Source: an uncultured bacterium (lineage in GTDB: Bacteria; Bacillota; Clostridia; Lachnospirales; Lachnospiraceae). Taken from it: a stretch of DNA of 56,060 nt. The position numbers were made by a program, and so were the translations under genes. A model generated the notes under the pieces. That model was not told the origin of the DNA, did not search any database, and saw only the letters and a list, made by a program, of their open reading frames with translations. This document shows positions 49,332 to 56,060 of the stretch, piece by piece. Positions within the stretch are counted from its first letter, which is position 1. The number at the start of each line of letters is the position of its first letter. Location: the NCBI GenBank assembly GCA_905215405.1, contig CAJMQE010000015.1, positions 1 through 56,060 on the forward strand, in the 5' to 3' direction.

Positions 49332-50468
49332 GTGAACTATAAACTTTTAAAGACTGATGGAATGGCCAAACGTGGTGAATTCCAGACAGTACATGGAACA
49401 ATTCAGACCCCTGTATTTATGAATGTAGGTACAGCAGCAGCTATTAAGGGTGCCGTTGCAACAACAGATCTGCAGGAGATCGGTACACAGGTGGAATTGT
49501 CAAATACGTATCACCTTCATGTAAGACCAGGTGATGAGATCGTGAGAAAGATGGGTGGCCTTCATAAATTTATGAACTGGGACAAGCCGATTTTAACAGA
49601 TTCAGGTGGATTTCAGGTGTTCTCGCTGGCCGGACTCAGAAAGATCAAAGAAGAAGGCGTAACATTCCACTCTCATATTGATGGACATAAGATCTTTATG
49701 GGACCAGAAGAAAGTATGCAGATTCAGTCAAATCTGGCATCTACCATTGCAATGGCATTTGATGAATGCCCACCACATCCTGCAACTCGTGAATACATGC
49801 AGAATTCAGTAGACCGTACTACTAGATGGTTAAGAAGATGTGTAACAGAGATGAACAGACTGAATGCACTTCCTGACACAATTAATAAGAATCAGATGCT
49901 TTTTGGTATTAACCAGGGTGGAACTTTTGCTGATATTCGTATCGAACATGCAAAAGTTATTTCAGAGATGGATCTTGATGGTTATGCATTAGGTGGACTT
50001 GCTGTAGGCGAATCACATGAAGAAATGTATGACATTATTGAAAAGACAGTGCCATATCTGCCACAGAATAAGCCAACTTATCTGATGGGTGTCGGTACTC
50101 CGGCAAATATTCTTGAAGCGGTTGAACGTGGAGTCGATTTCTTTGACTGTGTTTATCCATCGAGAAATGGCCGTCATGGACATGTATATACAAAGTTCGG
50201 TAAGATCAATCTGTTCAATGCAAAGTTTGAGACAGATTCAGCACCAATCGAAGAAGGCTGTCAGTGCCCTGCATGTAAAAATTACAGTAGAGGATATATC
50301 AGACATCTTCTGAAAGCAAAAGAGATGCTTGGTATGAGATTATGTGTCCTTCACAATCTGTATTTCTATAATCACATGATGGAAGATATCAGAGGTGCGA
50401 TTGAGGAAGGCAGATATAGTGAATTTAAGAAAGAAAGAATTGAACTGCTCAAAACTTATGACAAGTAG
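49332..50468 (+). CDS. tgt: queuine tRNA-ribosyltransferase
   Basis: 378 aa, GTG start with an AATGAGGAAA SD. It exchanges guanine 34 of GUN-anticodon tRNAs for a queuine precursor. The catalytic Asp regions are LTDSGGFQVFSL and FDCVYPSRNGRHG. Zinc ligands are the Cys of CQCPAC and a later Cys and His (LCVLHN). yajC follows 81 bases downstream, as in many bacteria. Confidence 0.96.
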   Translation: MNYKLLKTDGMAKRGEFQTVHGTIQTPVFMNVGTAAAIKGAVATTDLQEIGTQVELSNTYHLHVRPGDEIVRKMGGLHKFMNWDKPILTDSGGFQVFSLAGLRKIKEEGVTFHSHIDGHKIFMGPEESMQIQSNLASTIAMAFDECPPHPATREYMQNSVDRTTRWLRRCVTEMNRLNALPDTINKNQMLFGINQGGTFADIRIEHAKVISEMDLDGYALGGLAVGESHEEMYDIIEKTVPYLPQNKPTYLMGVGTPANILEAVERGVDFFDCVYPSRNGRHGHVYTKFGKINLFNAKFETDSAPIEEGCQCPACKNYSRGYIRHLLKAKEMLGMRLCVLHNLYFYNHMMEDIRGAIEEGRYSEFKKERIELLKTYDK

Positions 50469-50549
50469 GCAGCTCGATGAAGCGTAGCATTTAAATTCGA
50501 ATCAGAATTTAGATAGATATTTATTAAATGATTTTAGGAGGATACAAGC

Positions 50550-50849
50550 ATGGTAACACTTACTGCAAGTAGTGCAAGCTGGATAGGGATTATTATTTTT
50601 TATGTGATTTTCCTCGGTGGTTTAATGTATTTTATGGCAATCAGACCACAGAAGAAACAGCAGAAAAAACAGGATGAACTGATGTCATCAATGGAAATTG
50701 GTGATTATGTACTTACAACAAGCGGTTTCTACGGAACAATTATTGATATTACAGATGATACTGTAATCGTAGAATTTGGTAACAACAAAAACTGCAGAAT
50801 TCCAATGCAGAAAAAAGCTGTTGTTGAAGTTGAAAAAGCTGAAAAGTAA
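50550..50849 (+). CDS. yajC: Sec translocase accessory protein YajC
   Basis: 99 aa with an AGGAGGA SD. One N-terminal helix (about 11-31), then RPQKKQQKKQDELMSSMEIG, then a small cytoplasmic beta domain (DYVLTTSGFYGTIIDI). It associates with SecDF-YajC and aids export. secD/secF do not follow here, since a terminator closes the tgt-yajC unit. Confidence 0.93.
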   Translation: MVTLTASSASWIGIIIFYVIFLGGLMYFMAIRPQKKQQKKQDELMSSMEIGDYVLTTSGFYGTIIDITDDTVIVEFGNNKNCRIPMQKKAVVEVEKAEK

Positions 50850-50880
50850 TCAAATCAGAAAAAATACAGAATTTTTAAGA

Positions 50881-50909
50881 AGTCAGTGCGAAAGCACTGG
50901 CTTTTTTTT
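50881..50909 (+). terminator. rho-independent terminator of tgt-yajC
   Basis: AGTCAGTGC / GCACTGGCT (one G-U) with a GAAA loop, followed by eight T. Confidence 0.9.
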
Positions 50910-50983
50910 GACTATTCCTTTAATTTTTAGAATAATTCTTTAACGGTTTCACGCACCAAAAATTTAATGCGTAAAACTTTTTA

Positions 50984-51012
50984 TTGAAAATTTGTAACAT
51001 TTGGTCTATTAT
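50984..51012 (+). promoter_or_regulatory. sigma-A promoter of leuB
   Basis: TTGAAA (50984-50989), 17-bp spacer, TATTAT (51007-51012), about 72 bases before the leuB ATG. The leader shows no T-box or leader peptide that I can see. Confidence 0.6.
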
Positions 51013-51084
51013 ATTAACAATAGGCACAAAAAACCTTAAATAATTAAAAAATTAACAATACTTCAGGAAAGGCTAGGTGGATTT

Positions 51085-52167
51085 ATGGATTTTAACATAG
51101 CAGTTATATCTGGTGACGGAATAGGACCTGAAATCGTCGGAGAAGCTAAAAAAGTTTTAGACCAGGTCGGAAAAAAATACGGCCACTCATTCAATTATAC
51201 TGATATTCTGATGGGCGGTTGCTCTATTGATAAATATGGAGTACCAATTACAGATGAAGCTATTGAAATTGCCAGAAAGAGCGATTCTGTTCTTCTTGGT
51301 GCCGTTGGTGGCAATGTTGGTAATTCAAAATGGTACGATGTAGCACCAAATCTCAGACCGGAGGCAGGGCTTCTTAAGATTCGTAAAGAACTTGGTCTTT
51401 TTGCAAATATCAGACCGGCTTATCTTTATGATGAATTAAAAAAAGCATGTCCTTTAAAGGATGAAGTCATTGGTGATGGATTTGATCTGGTTATTATGAG
51501 GGAACTGACAGGTGGTCTTTATTTTGGTGAAAGACATACAGAAAAGGTAGATGGCGTTGAAACAGCGACAGATACACTTACATACAATGAAAATGAAATC
51601 AGAAGAATTGCGGTCAAGGCATTTGAAATCGCAATGAAGAGAAACAAAAAAGTAATTAGTGTTGATAAGGCAAATGTGTTGGATTCTTCAAGACTCTGGA
51701 GAAAGGTTGTCAAAGAAGTAGCAAAGGATTATCCGGAAGTCACACTGCAGGATATGCTTGTTGATAACTGTGCAATGCAGCTTGTTATGAATCCGGGACA
51801 GTTCGATGTGGTTCTGACAGAGAATATGTTCGGAGATATTCTTTCAGATGAGGCGAGCATGATCACAGGCTCAATCGGAATGCTGTCCTCAGCAAGTCTC
51901 GGTGCAACTAAATTGGGTCTGTACGAACCAAGTCATGGCTCAGCACCAGATATTGCCGGTCAGAACATAGCAAATCCAATTGCAACGATTCTTTCAGCAG
52001 CAATGATGCTTCGCTATTCATTTGATCTGGATAAAGAGGCAGATGCAGTTGAAAATGCCGTAAAACAGGTATTAAAAGAAGGTTACAGAACAGTTGACAT
52101 TATGTCAGATGGCATGAAAAAGGTATCAACAACTGAAATGGGCGATCTGATCGCACAGAGAGCATAG
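51085..52167 (+). CDS. leuB: 3-isopropylmalate dehydrogenase
   Basis: 360 aa with an AGGAAAGG SD. It oxidatively decarboxylates 3-isopropylmalate in leucine synthesis. Signatures are AVISGDGIGPEIV, LLGAVGG, LFANIRPA, the substrate and Mg sites VIMRELTGGLYFGE and DNCAMQL, and EPSHGSAPDIAGQNIANP. leuA, leuC and leuD are not in the window. ilvD and ilvB follow, so this is part of a branched-chain amino acid cluster. Confidence 0.96.
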   Translation: MDFNIAVISGDGIGPEIVGEAKKVLDQVGKKYGHSFNYTDILMGGCSIDKYGVPITDEAIEIARKSDSVLLGAVGGNVGNSKWYDVAPNLRPEAGLLKIRKELGLFANIRPAYLYDELKKACPLKDEVIGDGFDLVIMRELTGGLYFGERHTEKVDGVETATDTLTYNENEIRRIAVKAFEIAMKRNKKVISVDKANVLDSSRLWRKVVKEVAKDYPEVTLQDMLVDNCAMQLVMNPGQFDVVLTENMFGDILSDEASMITGSIGMLSSASLGATKLGLYEPSHGSAPDIAGQNIANPIATILSAAMMLRYSFDLDKEADAVENAVKQVLKEGYRTVDIMSDGMKKVSTTEMGDLIAQRA

Positions 52168-52318
52168 AGCTTGTCTACTGTGAAAGTAAGATTATTCTAT
52201 CTGTGTGTTTCATGAATAATTGTAGTATCAGCTATAGAGGCTCTGGAATAGGAATGTAACAGACGTGAATTGAAAATAAATATTTTTGCACAGGTAGCGT
52301 GCAGGATTGGAGATAAAT

Positions 52319-53989
52319 ATGAAAAGTGATGCAGTATTAAAGGGAACCCAGCAGGCACCACACAGATCACTGTTTAATGCACTGGGACTTACAGAAGAGG
52401 AAATGAACAGACCACTGGTAGGTATCGTTAGTTCATATAATGAAATTGTACCAGGACATATGAATATTGATAAGATTGTTGAAGCAGTAAAAATGGGAGT
52501 TGCTATGGCAGGTGGTACACCAAGAGTATTCCCAGCAATTGCAGTATGTGATGGAATTGCCATGGGGCATGTCGGAATGAAATATTCACTGGTAACAAGA
52601 GATCTGATCGCAGATTCCACAGAATGTATGGCACTTGCACATCAGTTCGATGCACTCGTTATGATTCCGAACTGTGATAAGAATGTACCTGGTCTTCTGA
52701 TGGCCGCAGCCAGAGTCAATGTACCTACTGTATTTGTCAGTGGTGGACCAATGCTTGCCGGCAAGGTAAACGGATGTAAAACAAGTCTTTCTAGTATGTT
52801 CGAGGCAGTTGGTTCTTATGCAGCAGGAAAGATCACGGAAGAGCAGCTCAAGGAATATGAGGCAAAGACATGTCCTACCTGTGGATCCTGTTCTGGAATG
52901 TATACAGCAAACTCCATGAACTGTCTGACAGAGGTACTCGGAATGGCACTTCAGGGAAATGGTACAATTCCAGCTGTATATTCAGAGAGAATCAAGCTTG
53001 CAAAACATGCAGGTATGAAAGTTATGGAAATGTTAAAGAAGAATATCAGACCAAGAGACATTATGACACATGACGCATTTGTCAATGCATTAACAGTTGA
53101 TATGGCACTTGGATGTTCGACAAATAGTATGCTTCATCTTCCTGCAATTGCAAAAGAAGCAGGTGTTGCTATTGATCTTCATATGGCAAATGAAATCAGC
53201 GCAAGAACACCAAATCTGTGTCATCTGGCTCCAGCAGGCCATACATACATTGAGGAACTCAATGAAGCAGGCGGCGTATATGCAGTCATGAATGAACTGA
53301 ACAAGAAGAATCTGCTCCATACGGATTGTATGACAGTAACAGGTAAAACAGTTGGAGAGAATATCGAAGGCTGTATCAATAAGAATCCACAAGTTATCAG
53401 ACCAATAGATAATCCATATAGCCAGACAGGTGGAATTGCTGTACTGAAAGGAAATCTTGCACCAGATACAGCTGTTGTAAAACGTTCTGCAGTCTGTGAA
53501 GAAATGATGGTTCACGAAGGACCTGCAAGAGTATTTGACTGTGAAGAAGATGCAATTGACGCAATTAAAAATGGAAAGATCGTTGAAGGAGATGTCGTTG
53601 TTATCCGCTATGAAGGTCCAAAAGGCGGTCCTGGTATGAGAGAAATGCTGAACCCAACTTCTGCAATAGCAGGAATGGGACTTGGTTCAAGCGTAGCATT
53701 GATCACAGATGGCCGTTTCAGTGGTGCTTCCCGTGGAGCATCTATCGGACACGTATCACCAGAAGCTGCGGTTGGTGGACCAATTGCACTTGTCGAAGAG
53801 GGAGATATCATTAAGATCAATATTCCTGAAAATAAACTGGTCCTTGCTGTATCAGATGAAGAACTTGCTAAGAGAAAAGAAGCTTGGAAACCAAGAAAAC
53901 CAAGAGTTACAACAGGTTACCTCGCAAGATATGCAGCAATGGTCACATCAGGTAACAGAGGAGCAGTTCTGGAAGTACCAGAAAATTAA
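52319..53989 (+). CDS. ilvD: dihydroxy-acid dehydratase
   Basis: 556 aa from ATG 52319, which has a TTGGAGA SD; a start at 52307 lies on that SD. It dehydrates 2,3-dihydroxy acids in valine, isoleucine and leucine synthesis, using an Fe-S cluster and Mg. Cluster Cys are Cys119 (CDKNVPG) and the group CPTCGSC (185-191). The end has LITDGRFSGASRG and GHVSPEAAVGGPIAL. The length is standard. Confidence 0.96.
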   Translation: MKSDAVLKGTQQAPHRSLFNALGLTEEEMNRPLVGIVSSYNEIVPGHMNIDKIVEAVKMGVAMAGGTPRVFPAIAVCDGIAMGHVGMKYSLVTRDLIADSTECMALAHQFDALVMIPNCDKNVPGLLMAAARVNVPTVFVSGGPMLAGKVNGCKTSLSSMFEAVGSYAAGKITEEQLKEYEAKTCPTCGSCSGMYTANSMNCLTEVLGMALQGNGTIPAVYSERIKLAKHAGMKVMEMLKKNIRPRDIMTHDAFVNALTVDMALGCSTNSMLHLPAIAKEAGVAIDLHMANEISARTPNLCHLAPAGHTYIEELNEAGGVYAVMNELNKKNLLHTDCMTVTGKTVGENIEGCINKNPQVIRPIDNPYSQTGGIAVLKGNLAPDTAVVKRSAVCEEMMVHEGPARVFDCEEDAIDAIKNGKIVEGDVVVIRYEGPKGGPGMREMLNPTSAIAGMGLGSSVALITDGRFSGASRGASIGHVSPEAAVGGPIALVEEGDIIKINIPENKLVLAVSDEELAKRKEAWKPRKPRVTTGYLARYAAMVTSGNRGAVLEVPEN

Positions 53990-54019
53990 ATGACAAAATG
54001 AAATGATAAAAGAAAAAAT

Positions 54020-54080
54020 ATCAAAGTATCCGGTCAGACTGAACAGCAGGCACACATAGGACGGGACACTTTGATGTTTT
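54020..54080 (+). terminator. terminator-like hairpin between ilvD and ilvB
   Basis: ATCAAAGT (54020-54027) pairs with ACTTTGAT (54068-54075), with short extra pairing inside (TCC/GGGA), followed by GTTTTTG. It lies 26 bases before the ilvB start, so it may partially terminate or attenuate ilvB. No T-box sequence is visible. Confidence 0.55.
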
Positions 54081-54105
54081 TGCTATAATGAAAGGAATTT
54101 TGGTT

Positions 54106-55803
54106 ATGAAATTGAATGGATCAGAAATAATTGTTGAATGTCTGAAAGAGCAGGGAGTAGATACCGTATTCGGATATCCGGGTGGCGCGATCCTGAATGT
54201 CTATGATGCACTTTATAAGCATTCAGACGAAATTACACATATATTGACATCTCATGAACAGGGAGCAGCACATGCAGCAGATGGATATGCCAGAGCGACA
54301 GGCAGGGTAGGCGTCTGTATGGCAACTTCGGGACCAGGTGCAACAAATCTTGTAACAGGAATTGCTACAGCCTATATGGATTCGATCCCTGTAGTTGCAA
54401 TTACAGCAAATGTAACGGTTCCACTGCTTGGAAAAGACAGTTTTCAGGAAATAGATATTACAGGTGTTACAATGCCAATCACAAAACATAATTTTATCGT
54501 AAAAGATGTAACAAAACTGGCTGATGTAATTAGAAAAGCATTTGTAATTGCGAAGGAAGGCAGACCGGGTCCGGTGTTGATCGATATTACAAAGGATGTA
54601 ACAGCGAATACGACAGATTATGTAAAGATGACACCAAAACCAATTGAAAGGGTAACAGCGACAATTCGAGAAGAAGATGTAGAACGTGCTGTTGCGCTGA
54701 TCGAAGAAAGCAAAAAGCCATATGTGTTCGTCGGTGGCGGAGCAGTTGCATCCAATGCTTCTGAAGAACTTCGGAAGTTTGTTAAAAAGATCGATGCCCC
54801 GGTAGCAGATTCCCTAATGGGCAAAGGTGCATTTGACGGAACAGATGATCTTTATACGGGAATGCTTGGCATGCATGGAACAAAAACATCGAATTATGGC
54901 GTCTCTGAATGTGATCTGCTGATCACGATCGGTGCAAGATTTTCAGACAGAGTAACTGGAAATACGCAGAAGTTTGCTAGTAAAGCAAAAATTCTGCAAT
55001 TTGATGTCGATGATGCAGAAATTAATAAAAACATCAAAACAACTGCCAGTGTGATCGGAGATGCACAGGAAATTCTGAAACGTGTCAATGCTAAACTTTC
55101 ACAGGCAGACAGAAAAGAATGGGTCAGTCATATTATGAAGATGAAAGACAAATATCCGATGACTTATCATACAGATGAATTGACAGGACCTTACATAGTA
55201 GAGAAAATTTATGAACTGACAGGTGGAGATGCAATTATTTCAACCGAAGTAGGTCAGCATCAGATGTGGGCGGCACAGTACTATAAATTCAGAAATCCAA
55301 GAACACTACTGACGTCTGGAGGACTTGGAACTATGGGATATGGGCTTGGTGCAGCAATAGGTGCACAGGTCGGCTGCAGAGATAAAAAAGTATTTAATAT
55401 CGCGGGAGACGGCTGTTTCCGTATGAATATGAATGAAATTGCAACAGCTACCAGATATAATATACCTGTGATCCAGGTTGTATTTAACAATCATGTTCTT
55501 GGTATGGTAAGACAGTGGCAGACACTTTTTTATGGAAAGAGATATTCTTCTACAGTTCTTGAAGATCAGGTGGACTTTGTTAAACTTGCAGAGGCAATGG
55601 GAGCAAAAGCTTACAGAATCACAAAAAAAGAAGAAGTGGAACCAGTTTTAAAAGAAGCAATGTTGTTAAATATTCCGGTCCTGATCGATTGTCAGATCCC
55701 AAAAGATGATAAAGTATTTCCAATGGTTGCACCTGGTGCACCAATATCAGAGGCATTTAATGAAGAAGATCTGTTGAAAAAAGAAGCAGAAGGAAGAATA
55801 TAA
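54106..55803 (+). CDS. ilvB: acetolactate synthase large subunit
   Basis: 565 aa from ATG 54106 with a GAAAGGA SD; an ATG at 54088 overlaps that SD. It condenses two pyruvates, or pyruvate and 2-ketobutyrate, using TPP. Catalytic Glu51 is in SHEQGAAHAADGYARATG. FAD/quinone-region motif GKDSFQEIDITG and TPP/Mg motif IAGDGCFRMNMNE are present. Length and motifs fit the biosynthetic (anabolic) enzyme rather than catabolic AlsS. A small subunit (ilvN) is not visible in the 257 bases downstream. Confidence 0.94.
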   Translation: MKLNGSEIIVECLKEQGVDTVFGYPGGAILNVYDALYKHSDEITHILTSHEQGAAHAADGYARATGRVGVCMATSGPGATNLVTGIATAYMDSIPVVAITANVTVPLLGKDSFQEIDITGVTMPITKHNFIVKDVTKLADVIRKAFVIAKEGRPGPVLIDITKDVTANTTDYVKMTPKPIERVTATIREEDVERAVALIEESKKPYVFVGGGAVASNASEELRKFVKKIDAPVADSLMGKGAFDGTDDLYTGMLGMHGTKTSNYGVSECDLLITIGARFSDRVTGNTQKFASKAKILQFDVDDAEINKNIKTTASVIGDAQEILKRVNAKLSQADRKEWVSHIMKMKDKYPMTYHTDELTGPYIVEKIYELTGGDAIISTEVGQHQMWAAQYYKFRNPRTLLTSGGLGTMGYGLGAAIGAQVGCRDKKVFNIAGDGCFRMNMNEIATATRYNIPVIQVVFNNHVLGMVRQWQTLFYGKRYSSTVLEDQVDFVKLAEAMGAKAYRITKKEEVEPVLKEAMLLNIPVLIDCQIPKDDKVFPMVAPGAPISEAFNEEDLLKKEAEGRI

Positions 55804-55924
55804 CTGTAAATTGTAAAATTTTTTCAAGATGATGAAAAATATTTTAAACACCTAAAATGAAAGATTAGTAAAAAGAATAAAATGCGAAAAGAACCTGAAA
55901 AAACCGCATGATATTTTAATAATA

Positions 55925-55951
55925 GTGGCGATAGAAATAATCGTCACTATA
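55925..55951 (+). repeat. inverted repeat downstream of ilvB
   Basis: TAGTGGCGAT and ATCGTCACTA pair (one G-U) around a 7-base loop. No T run follows. It could be a weak terminator or part of the leader of the next gene outside the window. Bases 55804-56060 otherwise hold no gene that I can support. Confidence 0.5.
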
Positions 55952-56060
55952 TATCTGTTAAATCAGAAAAAGAGTCATTATATACAGAAATATTGTGTAT
56001 ACTTGTGAATTAATTTCGATGTCCACGAAGCAAATAAATAAAGGGCTGTGAGAATGGGCA

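Noticed and set aside
50490..50530. tRNA-like TTCGAATC segment
   Set aside because: No acceptor, D or anticodon stems can be formed around it.
54000..54105. T-box leader for ilvB
   Set aside because: The conserved T-box sequence and a specifier stem are absent, and the region is too short.

Overview
The window looks like chromosomal DNA of an A+T-rich, low-GC Gram-positive anaerobe, most likely a Lachnospiraceae member. The reasons are strong Shine-Dalgarno (SD) sites, a type II fatty-acid cluster in streptococcal-like order with FabK in place of FabI, a pyruvate:ferredoxin oxidoreductase, a GerA/SpoVAF-type spore protein, and a wall-anchored pectate lyase with two catalytic domains. A pectin-degrading Lachnospira-like host would fit, but that is inference. 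Nearly all genes are on the plus strand. The exceptions are an AraC-type regulator and a lipoprotein.

Bases 1-2120 are decayed DNA. They hold a small membrane ORF, an IS3-family transposase remnant fused in frame to the C-terminal half of a D-2-hydroxyacid dehydrogenase, and an internally deleted AEC-family transporter. Bases 2254-7391 hold the least familiar block. It has a small secreted protein whose promoter spacer carries a G7 run and whose coding frame is broken at a G6 run, then a perfect 14-bp hairpin, then two membrane-anchored extracytoplasmic proteins, three polytopic membrane proteins and an ABC ATPase. It looks like a peptide export, immunity or sensing system, possibly phase-variable.

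Bases 7542-10136 encode an ECF cobalt transporter (CbiM-CbiN fusion, CbiQ, CbiO), followed by an unusual short-unit repeat tract. Bases 10894-14498 carry unlinked small genes: a two-TM protein, an HD hydrolase, a J-domain protein, a GNAT acetyltransferase and an 82-aa protein. Bases 14721-18884 encode a 1387-aa PL1-PL9 pectate lyase with a sortase-like C-terminus.

Bases 19045-29997 are a full fatty-acid initiation and elongation cluster: fabH, acpP, fabK, fabD, fabG, fabF, accB, fabZ, accC, an accD-accA fusion and a second FabK-like flavoprotein. A consensus promoter is flanked by two FabT-like palindromes and a third precedes accDA. No fabT gene lies in the window. AccB, AccC and AccDA make malonyl-CoA, FabD loads it on ACP, FabH starts chains, and FabF, FabG, FabZ and FabK elongate them.

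The rest is mainly housekeeping: an amidase, lepA-hemW, an AraC regulator, an Amt-PII fusion, a membrane protein with Asp-box repeats, a DNA-deoxyinosine glycosylase, nifJ, a SurA/PrsA-like lipoprotein divergent from a SpoVAF-like gene, enolase, an Rrf2 regulator, aroC, tgt-yajC, and the branched-chain amino acid genes leuB, ilvD and ilvB. I saw no tRNA, rRNA, CRISPR array or recognisable riboswitch.
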